Shown here piece by piece: positions 40,101-47,510 of a stretch of DNA of 64,000 nt. Within the stretch, counting starts at the first letter, position 1. Each line of letters starts with the position of its first letter. The notes beneath the pieces were generated by a model. The model was given only the letters and a program-made list of their open reading frames with translations, was not told the origin of the DNA and ran no database searches. This DNA is from Antilocapra americana (taxonomy: Eukaryota; Chordata; Mammalia; Artiodactyla; Antilocapridae): NCBI GenBank assembly GCA_007570785.1, contig ML664159.1, positions 4,683,987-4,747,986 on the forward strand, given 5' to 3'. The position numbers and the translations under genes are program-made.

Positions 40101-43100
40101 CACCATCACCCCAATATCAAAACCAGACAAAGATGCCACAAAAAAAGAAAACTACAGGCCAATGTCACTGATGAACATAGATGCAAAAATTCTTAACAAA
40201 ATTGTAGCAAACAGAATCCAACGACATATTAAAAAGATCATACATCATGACCAAGTGAGCTTTATCCCAGGGATGCAAGGATTCTTCAACATCTGCAAAT
40301 CAATCAATATAATACAACATATTAACAAGTTGAAAAATAAAAACCACACGATTATCTCAATAGATGCAGAGAAAACCTTCGACAAAATTCAACATCCATT
40401 TATGATAAAAACCTTCCAGAAAGCAGGCATAGAAGGAACATACCTCAACATAATAAAAGCCATATATGACAAACCCACAGCAAACCTTATCCTCAATGGT
40501 GAAAAATTGAAAGCATGTCCCCTCCCTCTTGAACCTCCTTCTCCCAAACCCACAGAGCACAGGGCTGAGCTCCCTGTGTTACATAGCAACTTCCTACTCC
40601 AGCTGGTGACTTTTTAGTTCTGTGAAGGTTAGACTATTGGCACTTTTCAGAAGATTCCTATCCATAAATGTAGCAACAGAATCTAATTTCTATTCTGTTC
40701 TAAATACTTGTTTTTTTAATGGTAAATGTTATATATTTTTAACTACAGTACTAAGAAGAATGTAGTACAGATACATGTTACAGCATGAATGAACATTAAA
40801 AACATTCTCAGTGAAAAAAGTTGCACAGAAAAAGTCACCCAGATCCCATACTCATCTTGTCTGTTTCATAATACTTAATTTTTTTTTTGTTTTTTTAAAT
40901 TTACTTTATTGTGTTGGTTTTGCCATACAATGACATGAAACCGCCATGGGTTTACATATGCTCCCCCTCCAGAACCCCCCTCCCTCCTCCCTCCCGATTC
41001 CCTCCCCCTGGGAAATCTCGGTGCACCAGCCCTGAGCATCAATCCTGGGCTGGCGATTGATTTCACATATGATAATTAACATGTTTCAATGCCATTCTCC
41101 CATATCATCCCACCCTTGCCCTCATCCACAGAGTCCACGAGTCTGTTCTATATATCTGCGTTTCTTTTGCTGTCTCGCATGCAGGGTTCTCGCTGCCATC
41201 TTTCTAAATTCCATATATATGCGCTAGTATACTGTATTGTTGTTTTTCCTTCTGGCTTACTTCACTCTGGATAATAGGCTCCAGTTCCGTCCACCTGAGT
41301 AGAACTGATTCAAATGAATTTTTTTTAATGCTGAGTAATATTCCATTGTGTATATGTACCACAGCTTTCTTATCCATTCGTCAGTTGATGGGCATCTAGG
41401 TTGCTTCCATGTCCTGGCTATTGTAAACAATGCGGCGATTAACACGAATAAACAAATGGGACCTAATTAAAATTAAAAGCTTCTGCGCAACAAAGGAAAC
41501 TATAAGCAAGGTGAAAAGACAGCCTTCAGAATGGGAGAAAATAATAGCCAATGAAGCAACGGACAAACAATTAATCTCAAAAATATACAAGCAACTCCTG
41601 CAGCTCCATTCTAGAAAAATAAACGACCCAATCAAAAAGTGGGCCAAAGAACTTAACAGACACTTCTCCAAAGAAGACATAAAAATGGCTAACAAACACA
41701 TGAAAAGATGCTCAACATCACTCATTATCAGAGAAATGCAAATCAAAACCACAATGAGGTACCACTTTACACCAGTCAGAATGGCTGCCATCCAAAAATC
41801 TACAAGCAATAAATGCTGGAGAGGATGTGGAGAAAAGGGAACCCTCTTACACTGTTGGTGGGAATGCAAACTTGTACAGCCATTATGGAGAACAGTGTGG
41901 AGATTCCTTAAAAAACTGCAAATAGACCTGCCATATGACCCAGCAATCCCACTGCTGGGCATACACACCGAGGAAATCAGAATTGAAAGAGACACGTGTA
42001 CTCCAATGTTTTGTTTTTTAAAAAACCAAACATTTTCCCCTTTAGAGTGGAACCATTTGAAGGGTCCTGAGTATGTCCCTGGGGTGAAGGTGTGGACCTT
42101 AGTGTGGCTTAGGGCTGAACACTCATGGTTTATTCATTAGTCTGTCTTGAACTGTTTTTATTGTTAGTCCTATTATTTAATTTTATCAATAAATCATTTA
42201 TTTAATGATTCATTGGTTAAAAATAGGAAGCATTAGGAAACTACTGAAAACTGCAAACATAAATCAATATTTTTCCACTAATGTGTTCACGTTACACATA
42301 AATCATATTCATCTGAAGAAAATGTCATATAACGTACCAAGATGTCTTTTACACTTCAGTAAGTTGTGTTTAAAATGGTATACTCCAGTGATAATTTTAT
42401 CTCACTTCATTTACAGGAATAAAGACTGTACTTAAGTTGTGGTATTTGCAGATGATTGCTATGACTAGCCTGAATGGATTTATTATCTCAAAATTGGCAG
42501 AAATTAGCACATCACATTTTAAAAATATATTATGTCTTCTTAAATAGTGGGCTGTATTTCAATTAATGGACTTCCCTGGTCTGGTGGCTCAGATGTAAAG
42601 AATCCACCCATCTTCCAGATCCCTGGGTCGGGAAGATCTCATGGAGAAGGAAATGGCAACCCACTCCATCATTCTTGCCTGGGAAATCCCATGGACAGAG
42701 GAGCCAGGCAAGCTACACACAGTCCATGGGGTTGCAATTATGATTACATAGGAACCACTGGGGAAAAGGACATGTTTTTAAGGACCCTATGTTTTTTTCA
42801 TTTCCAGTGTCGCTTTTATCTGTTGTCTTACTCTACGTGGTGGATCGTGCCCAAGGTAAGAGAAGTTGAGGAATTTTTTAAAAAATTAATTTATTTTTTA
42901 ATTGAAGGATAATTGCTTTACAGAATTTTGTTTTCTGCCAAATATCAACCACAGTGGACAATTGTTTGGGGCCCTTGGATTGTCTCCATGACCTTGTGGA
43001 GGCCACTGCTTTAGTTCATGTAATAACATTCTGTTTATAGTGTTGAAACACATCTTCCTTCATAGCATGTAATTATGTATTCTGGGCCTTCACATTTATT

Positions 43101-46100
43101 TATTAAAATTGTTGTCTGTTCTTACTGGTCAGTTCAGTTTAAGTTTTGTGTTAGATGTTCCTTTTATTTTTAATTTTTTTTAGATATTCCTTTTATATTA
43201 TCATAAAGAAGTATGACGTTTAAAAAAGTAACCTGAAGTCCTTCCTATAGACTTACTTTAAAATATAATTGTGAGGCCTGTTTTAGCCTGTGTCTTATAT
43301 TTTTAAAACATGAGAAGTAAACACATTTATGGCTGAAGTTTGCATTTTAAGGTTGAAAGTGTTTGATAACAGAATGAGAAATTACAGATTTTTTTATTTG
43401 CTTATATTTGTTTTTGTATTTTTTGTCTTTAATAAAGTTTTCATATTACCTTTATTAAGTTTTCTAAACTGGCTTGCCCCTAAGGGTTGTCATGTATTTA
43501 GAAGGATGAATATATATGATGTTTAAATAATTTTAGGTCATTTCTTTTAATGTCTCTTAATCTTCACTACTTATTAATAGTACAGTGTCCCAAAACCTTG
43601 AGCAATACATAAGTCCAAATTTCTTAAAAAATGGTAACATTAAGGAGTGATTATTTGTATCATATAAGGGTTCTTAAAAAACATTCCCCCCCTGCCTTGG
43701 GAAGTTTTCAGGAGATAAACTATTCCTCACTTTCCATAGCTGCTTTTGTTACTTTGAGATGTATGTGTGCTTGTGCACATTGGCATGTGCGTGTTTGAAT
43801 TTTACTTCTGATAGTTATACTGAAAAAATTCCACACTTACATGTATTTTAGGTGGGAACCTAAATTATTCTGCAAAAAAAAGGGACGAGGCGAAACTCTC
43901 TCATGAAGAGTAAGTATTGAAAGAGAAAAGTCTTCATTTTGAAAACCTTGAAGCATTAGCAGTTTATTTCAAGATTGGGTTTAGACTTTTAAGAAATTAG
44001 TCTCTTGAGTTTTGAGCGCCAACAGTTATCTTTGGGACTACGGTAACATAATTCTTGTTTGTATTAGAAAATTTTTCAAGGGTGGATATCAAAGGTTAAA
44101 ATAAAATGAAGGGAATAAAAAGCAAATTGGGCCTTAACTTTCCTTCTGAGAGAAGAGAGAAAGAGGCCTGCGGTATTTGTAATTTATTGGAGGAAAGGGC
44201 TTTGTCCTCACTTCCTGGGCTAGGCTTACCCTTTCATTCTTTCTCATATTTTCTTTTCCTTAACTAATTGTTGTTGTTCAGTTGCTCAGTTGTGTCTGAC
44301 TCTTTGTGACGTTTGAGACAATCTTTTGTTATCTAGTTGAGATAAGCTAGTTGATATAAACTAGTTAAGATAATCTTTTATTTCCTCCTGGTAATATCAT
44401 GATATTCGATATTCTCTTACTTGGAACAGATTTTAGTATATAGCGTGGAATTTAAGTTAAATCAGTTTTTTCCATGAGTGTATGCTGATCCATAGTAGTG
44501 ATTCTATTTTTTTTTAACTTTTTATTTTATACTGGGATATAGCCAATTAACAATGTTGTGATAGTTTCAGGTGAACAGTGAAGGGACCCAGCCATAAATA
44601 ATACACAAGCATCCGTTCTCTGTTAAACCCGCCCCCCCCACCTTCATCCAGGCTGCCACATAACATTGAGCAGAGTTTGATGAGCTATACAGTAGTTCCT
44701 TGTTGGTTATCCATCTTAAACACAGCAGTGTGTTCCTGTTCATCCCACACTCCCTAAGTGTCCCTACCCACCCCAGCAGCCATGATTGTTTTCTAAGTCT
44801 GTGAGTTTCTCTGTGTCCTGTAAGTTCATTTGCATAATTTCATTTTAGATTCCACATATAAGGATGTCATACAGTGCTTCTCTTTCTCTGTCTGACCTCC
44901 TTCACTCAGCAAGACACACTCTAGTTCCAGCCTTGTTGCTGCAAAGGGCATTGTTGCATTCCTTTTAATGACTGAGTAATATTCCATTGTATATATGTAC
45001 CATGTCTTCTTTATCCATTCCTCTGTCAACGGACATTTAGGTTCTTTCCATGTCTTGGCTGTTGTAAACAGTGCTGCAGTGATCATTGAGGTGCATGTAT
45101 CCTTTTGGATCATGTTTTTCTCTGGATATATGCCCAGGAGTGGGATTGCAGGGTCATATGGTAGCTCTGTTTTTACTGTTTTTAAAGGTGTCTCCATAGT
45201 GGCTATACCAATTTACGTTCCCACCAGTACTATAGGAGGGTTCCCTTCTCTCCACACCCTCCCCAGTATTTATTGTTTGTGGATTTTTTGATGATAGCCA
45301 TTCTGGCTGGTGTGAGGTGATGTCTCATTGTAGTTTTGATTAGCATTTCTCTCATAATTATCGATATTGATAATTATCGATGTTCAGTATCTTTTCATGT
45401 ACCTAATGGCCATCTGTATGTCTTCTTTGGAGAAATATCTATTTAGGTCTTCTGCCCATTTTTTGACTGGGTTGTTTGTTTTGATACTGTTAAGCATCAT
45501 AAGCTGTTTATAAATTTTGGAGACTAATCCCTTATCAGTCACATCATTTGCAAATACTTTCTCCTGATGATTCTTTTTCTTATTTCTAGATTTTTAGATA
45601 TTGAACTTTTTATGATTTAAAGAATTTACTTGTAACTATATACCATGTAAATTTTCTGAAATTTGAGTAGGCTGAAATAGGATAGAACAAGGCTGTGTTT
45701 TCTGGAGATTGATTCTTGATTGTCTCAAATTCCTTTTTTATCTGGCCATACCTTGAGGCTTATGGGATTTTAGTTCCCCAACCAGGGGTTGAATCTAGGG
45801 CCTCAACAGTGAAAGTGTGGAGTCTTAACCAGTGGACTGCCAGGGAACTCCCTCAAATTCCCTTTTAACTAGTAATTCTACTTCTGTAAATAGTTGTTTT
45901 TTGTTAAAATAATGTTTTAGAAGGAGTTTTAAAGTCAGAGATACTCAACGTTACTATATGTTAAGTAAACAAAAGGTAAAAATGCAAATATATGTGAATT
46001 TTATTCAAGAAAAAGTATGCAGGCCTATGTGTTTCTTAACTCCATTACTTGTATATAATGGAAGAAAGGCTGAAAGAAAAATCCCCAAATATTACCAATT

Positions 46101-46354
46101 CCATTTGAATGGTAGGGTTAGAAGAGTTTTTTTTTCCCTTGGCTTTTCTATATTTTCTGAATTTTCTACATTGGTTCTGTGTTACTTTTATGGTCAAGAG
46201 GAGTGAAAAGATTATCCAGCAAAACGTGTAACTTAATACTTGACACTGCATGTTTTTTGTAGTGGTTATGGTTTTTATTTTGTAATGATGGGGTTTTGTG
46301 GGTTTTTTCCCCCTCCCTTTTTTGATAATGTATTATATTGTGTTTTACAGATGA
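15947..46354 (+). CDS. MFSD1: MFSD1, lysosomal MFS transporter (15 coding exons; last stop via exon 16)
   Basis: I recognise the spliced protein as MFSD1, a 12-helix major facilitator protein of the lysosomal membrane, reported to move dipeptides with the accessory protein GLMP. CDS exons: 15947-16118, 17967-18019, 18911-19023, 20648-20690, 20995-21062, 23279-23387, 28789-28891, 31050-31148, 31675-31786, 33129-33185, 33382-33538, 34806-34903, 35512-35624, 42808-42855, 43852-43909, then 46351-46354. Every intron is GT-AG, codon phase carries across every junction, and the total is 468 codons plus stop, close to the human protein's length. Seen: acidic N terminus with E7-x-x-x-L11-L12 (dileucine sorting type), first helix from about residue 40, MFS motif [13 protein letters not shown] at 102-113, and a degenerate second copy [10 protein letters not shown] at 324-333. 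No frameshift or missing exon was found. Splicing of exon 15 is uncertain: reading through it gives stop TAA at 43911 and the same protein. Confidence 0.96.
17507..17700 (+). mobile_element. Bov-tA SINE, MFSD1 intron 1
   Basis: GGCTTCCCTGGTGGCTCATC to GAGCAACTTTAACTTTCA, sense to the gene. Confidence 0.92.
17967..18019 (+). CDS. MFSD1: MFSD1 exon 2
   Basis: Acceptor TTTTTCTAG, donor GTAAGC. Encodes [17 protein letters not shown], which finishes helix 1 and begins the first luminal loop. Ends exactly on codon 75. Confidence 0.94.
18911..19023 (+). CDS. MFSD1: MFSD1 exon 3
   Basis: Acceptor TTCCATATAG, donor GTAAGC. Starts with [18 protein letters not shown] (helix 2) and carries the cytosolic MFS motif [12 protein letters not shown]. 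Ends two bases into Arg113. Confidence 0.95.
19255..19440 (+). repeat. MIR SINE, intron 3
   Basis: GAGCCTCAGTTTTCTCATTG and the following GGTTATAAGGTTGAGGGA match the MIR pattern (diverged). Confidence 0.6.
20110..20236 (+). mobile_element. Bov-A2 SINE, intron 3
   Basis: GGAGAAGGCAGTGGCAACCT to TTAGCAGCAGCAGC. Flanked by ATACAGAATTAA and ATACTGAATTAA (one mismatch). Confidence 0.92.
20648..20690 (+). CDS. MFSD1: MFSD1 exon 4 (43 nt)
   Basis: Acceptor CTTTTCCTAACAG, donor GTAAGA. Completes Arg113 and encodes [14 protein letters not shown] (helix 3 start). Ends on codon 127. Confidence 0.93.
20995..21062 (+). CDS. MFSD1: MFSD1 exon 5
   Basis: Acceptor CCACGTTATAG, donor GTAAGT. Encodes [18 protein letters not shown] and then RFVF (helices 3-4). 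Ends two bases into Gly150. Confidence 0.94.
21107..21328 (+). mobile_element. Bov-tA SINE, intron 5
   Basis: GGGGCTTCCCAGGTGGCTAA to GACTGAGTGACTGAAC. It begins only 44 bp after the exon 5 donor. Confidence 0.92.
21434..21489. repeat. GT tract fused to AC tract (near-palindrome), intron 5
   Basis: (TG)n with TCTG interruptions turns at GTGTATACAC into (CA)n with matching CAGA interruptions, so the arms can pair. Confidence 0.9.
23279..23387 (+). CDS. MFSD1: MFSD1 exon 6
   Basis: Acceptor CCTTATTTTAG, donor GTAAGT. Encodes [19 protein letters not shown] followed by [18 protein letters not shown] (helix 4, loop and helix 5). Ends on codon 186. Confidence 0.95.
23663..24511 (-). mobile_element. 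5'-truncated L1, MFSD1 intron 6
   Basis: Poly-T start (the element's poly-A), L1 3' UTR with a CCCTCCTCCC tract, and the ORF2 C terminus on the minus strand (reading open over 23982-24494). Flanked by a perfect TCTAACTTCTTT duplication at 23651-23662 and 24512-24523. Young, and antisense to MFSD1. Confidence 0.92.
24700..24868 (-). mobile_element. CHR SINE, intron 6
   Basis: GGCTGCCCTGGGTCTTCGTT to CCGGACTACCAGGGAAGGCC, antisense. ACTACAGTTAAC occurs at 24618 and 24870, so the insertion may extend left to about 24630. Confidence 0.85.
25380..25840 (-). mobile_element. Very old L1 remnant, intron 6
   Basis: TTTCCAATATTATAAATAGA, a diverged GGAATTCTTACTGAGTCAGA and an (AT)n at 25474-25493. 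Antisense L1 pattern, strongly decayed. Confidence 0.45.
26850..27850. repeat. Probable ancient interspersed repeat, intron 6
   Basis: Phrases such as GCAGCCAGAGTGAGTCTGTT and CCAGTGGCTTCCCATCTC recur in old mammalian repeats. I cannot name the family. Open frames here look incidental. Confidence 0.35.
27902..28112 (+). mobile_element. Bov-tA SINE, intron 6
   Basis: GGGCTTCCCGGGTAGCTCAG to AGTCAGACACAACTGAGCAC. Confidence 0.9.
28210..28481 (-). mobile_element. Dimeric Bov-A2 SINE, intron 6
   Basis: Two antisense SINE units in tandem, about 28210-28335 and 28336-28481, joined by GAAAGTGAAAAGTGAAAGTG. Single 12-bp duplication ATTATTGTCTTG at 28198-28209 and 28482-28493, so it inserted once as a dimer. 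Ends about 300 bp before exon 7. Confidence 0.92.
28789..28891 (+). CDS. MFSD1: MFSD1 exon 7
   Basis: Acceptor TTCTCTTTCAG, donor GTTAGT. Encodes [19 protein letters not shown], a luminal segment, and the start of helix 6. Ends one base into codon 221. Confidence 0.94.
29686..29965 (-). mobile_element. Bov-tA SINE plus partial second unit, intron 7
   Basis: Full antisense unit to AAACCACCAGGGAAGCCC (29899). Then 29900-29965 repeats an internal part (CTTCTCCAGGGGAACTTCCC), a partial tandem copy or internal duplication. Confidence 0.88.
30130..30290 (-). repeat. MIR SINE, intron 7
   Basis: TTACAGATGGGAAAACTGAA, GAGAGGTTAAATTCCTTGCC and CCCACGTCTCCTGACTC are classic antisense MIR core signatures. 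Confidence 0.8.
30481..30622. repeat. 71-bp tandem duplication, intron 7
   Basis: TGGTGCCCTTGGGGCTGCCA starts at 30481 and again at 30552. The copies differ only at a few bases near their right ends. Confidence 0.9.
31050..31148 (+). CDS. MFSD1: MFSD1 exon 8
   Basis: Acceptor TCTGTTATAG, donor GTTAGT. Encodes [19 protein letters not shown] (helix 6) and the basic, charged start of the central cytosolic loop, [14 protein letters not shown]. Ends one base into codon 254. Confidence 0.95.
31675..31786 (+). CDS. MFSD1: MFSD1 exon 9
   Basis: Acceptor TCTCCTCTCAG, donor GTGAGT. Encodes [19 protein letters not shown] and helix 7 ([17 protein letters not shown]). Ends two bases into Lys291. Confidence 0.95.
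31950..32166 (-). mobile_element. Bov-tA SINE, intron 9
   Basis: Antisense body flanked by TAGCTTGAGGTTT at 31937-31949 and TAGCTTAAGGTTT at 32167-32179. Confidence 0.9.
32478..32672 (+). mobile_element. Bov-tA SINE, intron 9
   Basis: GTGGGCTTCCCTTGTGGCTC to TAGCGACTTTCGCTGTC. Flanked by ACTTACACAGAG and ACTTAAACAGAG. Close to consensus. Confidence 0.93.
33129..33185 (+). CDS. MFSD1: MFSD1 exon 10
   Basis: Acceptor TCTCTATTTTAG, donor GTATTC (the weakest donor in the gene). Encodes [18 protein letters not shown]. Ends two bases into Ser310. Confidence 0.93.
33382..33538 (+). CDS. MFSD1: MFSD1 exon 11
   Basis: Acceptor TTTTTTGGGCAG, donor GTAATG. Encodes helix 8 and the second, degenerate motif A ([10 protein letters not shown]), then helix 9. 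Ends on codon 362. The frame stays open into intron 11 as far as 33673, which is read-through and not exon. Confidence 0.95.
33960..34330 (-). mobile_element. Very old L1 remnant, intron 11
   Basis: Decayed antisense L1 pattern (GTCCTAGAAGTAGAAATGCT; CTACCCATTTAGAGC). Confidence 0.4.
34806..34903 (+). CDS. MFSD1: MFSD1 exon 12
   Basis: Acceptor GCTTTCTGTAG, donor GTAAGT. Encodes [20 protein letters not shown] (helix 10) and [12 protein letters not shown]. Ends two bases into Phe395. Confidence 0.95.
35512..35624 (+). CDS. MFSD1: MFSD1 exon 13
   Basis: Acceptor TTAAATTGTAG, donor GTAAGT. Encodes [20 protein letters not shown] (helix 11), [11 protein letters not shown] and the start of helix 12. 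Ends one base into codon 433. It is followed by the 7.2 kb LINE-filled intron 13. Confidence 0.95.
35687..35822 (+). mobile_element. Bov-A2 SINE, intron 13
   Basis: GGAGAAGGAGATGGCAGCCT to GAAGTGACTTAGCATGCAC, 62 bp after exon 13. GTCCTTGTTTAT and GTCCTCATTTAT flank it. Confidence 0.9.
35953..40598 (-). mobile_element. Older L1 3'-end fragment hosting the 4.4 kb L1
   Basis: 35953-36096 and 40531-40598 form one L1 3' UTR fragment (minus) when the younger L1 is taken out. Its ends carry an imperfect 17-bp duplication, CCAGCTAGTGATTTTTT at 35936 and CCAGCTGGTGACTTTTT at 40599, so it was itself an insertion and is older. Confidence 0.75.
36097..40514 (-). mobile_element. L1 LINE, about 4.4 kb, 5' part inverted (twin priming)
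   Basis: Flanked by a perfect 16-bp duplication ATGTCCCCTCCCTCTT (36081-36096 and 40515-40530). 36097-38328 reads on the minus strand: 3' UTR and ORF2 from mid-reverse-transcriptase ([11 protein letters not shown]) to the C-terminal Cys-rich region ([19 protein letters not shown]). 38329-40514 reads on the plus strand: ORF1 C terminus, ORF2 endonuclease start ([18 protein letters not shown]) and the first half of RT, with stops and frameshifts. About 26 bp around NGEKLKA is present in both arms, marking the inversion point. It lies in MFSD1 intron 13, and its 3' part is antisense to the gene. Confidence 0.92.
40878..42010 (-). mobile_element. Second inverted L1 in MFSD1 intron 13
   Basis: 40878-41444 is an L1 3' end on the minus strand. 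41445-42010 is the adjoining ORF2 C-terminal coding segment on the plus strand ([15 protein letters not shown] to ERDTCTPMF). The two arms meet within a few bases of the same L1 position, as expected of twin priming. Flanks share TTTTG, a T run, then A's, consistent with a slipped target duplication. Confidence 0.85.
42566..42745 (+). mobile_element. Bov-tA SINE, intron 13
   Basis: ATGGACTTCCCTGGTCTGGT to CAGTCCATGGGGTTGCAA. Some internal deletion. Ends about 60 bp before exon 14. Confidence 0.85.
42808..42855 (+). CDS. MFSD1: MFSD1 exon 14 (48 nt)
   Basis: Acceptor TTTTCATTTCCAG, donor GTAAGA. Encodes [16 protein letters not shown], the second half of helix 12. Phase fits only across the L1-rich intron 13, which shows the gene is still contiguous there. 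Confidence 0.93.
42878..42950 (-). mobile_element. Short L1 3'-UTR remnant
   Basis: ATTGAAGGATAATTGCTTTA followed by a TTTTGTTTTCTGCC stretch matches the L1 3' end pattern seen at about 36000. Just after MFSD1 exon 14. Confidence 0.5.
43852..43913 (+). CDS. MFSD1: MFSD1 exon 15 (C terminus)
   Basis: Acceptor ATGTATTTTAG. Encodes the cytosolic tail [20 protein letters not shown]. Two readings exist. In-frame GAG TAA ends the protein at 43913. Alternatively the donor GTAAGT at 43910 splices to 46351, giving GA|A TGA. Both give the same 468-residue protein. Confidence 0.9.
44267..44312 (-). mobile_element. Bov-tA/BovB tail scrap, intron 15
   Basis: TTGTTGTTCAGTTGCTCAGT and TGTGTCTGACTCTTTGTGAC only. 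Confidence 0.7.
44508..45570 (-). mobile_element. Older L1 3' part, MFSD1 intron 15
   Basis: Poly-T, L1 3' UTR and ORF2 C terminus on the minus strand ([20 protein letters not shown] to [10 protein letters not shown]). It differs from the young L1 group above. TGATTCT at both edges is only a weak candidate duplication. Inside, AATTATCGAT occurs twice at about 45356-45381. Confidence 0.85.
45735..45852 (-). mobile_element. CHR SINE, intron 15
   Basis: GAGGCTTATGGGATTTTAGT to TGGACTGCCAGGGAACTCCC. CTCAAATTCC on both sides. Confidence 0.9.
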
Positions 46355-46718
46355 GAAGTTTAAATGACTGTGTCATGAGAATGGGATGCATACATCATTG
46401 GTTTGAAAACCTCCATTTTTTTTTTTAAATTTAGAGTTTAGTCATTAGGAAAAATAATAGTCTGGAGAGATTTTATATTTATATTTTGAATATACCTATT
46501 TTAAAGCATAACTGTGAGGACTGTGTCTTCTGTATTGCTGAAAAATTCTGCTTTGGAATAGGCTCATCAGTGGTGAAGTTTACAAAATTGCACCTGGTAT
46601 GTGCAGGTGATTTTGAGTAAGGACAGTAGATAACGGAAATCTTTGGATATTGTATTGACATAATTTTCACAAAATGTATCTTAAGGATATGGCCTTTTTC
46701 TTTAAATCTTAAAGCAAA

Positions 46719-46724
46719 AATAAA
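46719..46724 (+). promoter_or_regulatory. Candidate MFSD1 polyadenylation signal 1
   Basis: AATAAA about 370 bp into the probable 3'UTR exon, followed by moderately T-rich sequence. Use is not shown by sequence alone. Confidence 0.45.
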
Positions 46725-47044
46725 GCTTTTGGAGTGATAGAAATGATGTTTTATATAGAATAAATAATGACATTTTAATAGGCATTCCCTTTTGTAATAG
46801 GGGGTATGTGAAAGATACTTTTATGAAGTCTCATTTCCACATAAGCAGACTGTGCTCTCCTCTCTTTAGTTATGAGAGGCTGCTGACCCTTTTGAGCTTC
46901 TATATTTCTCTGTTACTGAGAACCCTGATCCCTTAGGGACATGATTTTGTGGTACAAACTTTCTGTATGATTTTTCCTATAGTCCAGTTAATTACTGAAA
47001 GTTATGTAACTGTAAATTATGATAATTGTATATCTACACAGATA

Positions 47045-47050
47045 AATAAA
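47045..47050 (+). promoter_or_regulatory. Candidate MFSD1 polyadenylation signal 2
   Basis: AATAAA followed by GT/T-rich sequence at 47070-47085. It would give a 3' UTR exon of about 0.7 kb. Confidence 0.5.
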
Positions 47051-47307
47051 AGCGCTGCAAAAGAAATACTTGATGTCTTCAACTTTTGACTTAACGTTAA
47101 AACACTGAATTTAACTCTTATTTATAGGGAAAATTATTTCTATAAAAAGGAAATCTAAGTTGGAATATGGAAAATTTGCATAGATACCATTATTGAAAGA
47201 TTATGGGAATAGTTTTTCCTCCAGAGTAGGACCTTAAGTAACATTTATGTCTTTTGCATTAAATAAAATATGGATATGAAATTTTTCTGACAAACTGAAA
47301 CACTCTT

Positions 47308-47510
47308 TAGCTTCTCTGGTGGTCAGATAGTTAAGAATCTGCCTGCAGTGCAGGAGACACTGGTTTGATCCGTGGGTCAGAAAGAATCCCTGGAGAAGGA
47401 AATGGCAGTCTGCTCCAGTATTCTTTCCTGGACAAGCCCATGGACAGAGGAGCCTGGTGGGCTACACAGTCCATAGGAGTTACAGTCAGACACAACTGAG
47501 CGATTAACAC
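47308..47510 (+). mobile_element. Bov-tA SINE
   Basis: TAGCTTCTCTGGTGGTCAGA to GACACAACTGAGCGATTAAC. Confidence 0.9.

Larger units (their letters stand above)
46351..47065 (+). other. MFSD1: Probable MFSD1 exon 16 (3' UTR)
   Basis: Preceded by an acceptor (TTGTGTTTTACAG). Joined to the perfect GTAAGT donor at 43910 it completes the final Glu codon and gives TGA at 46352-46354, leaving the rest as 3'UTR. The 3' end is placed by AATAAA signals at 46719 or 47045. The end coordinate is inferred. Confidence 0.65.

Noticed and set aside
39763..40617. 284-codon plus-strand ORF with reverse-transcriptase motifs
   Set aside because: Part of the inverted arm of the L1 at 36097-40514. The last 30 or so residues are non-L1 target sequence. 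Not a host gene.
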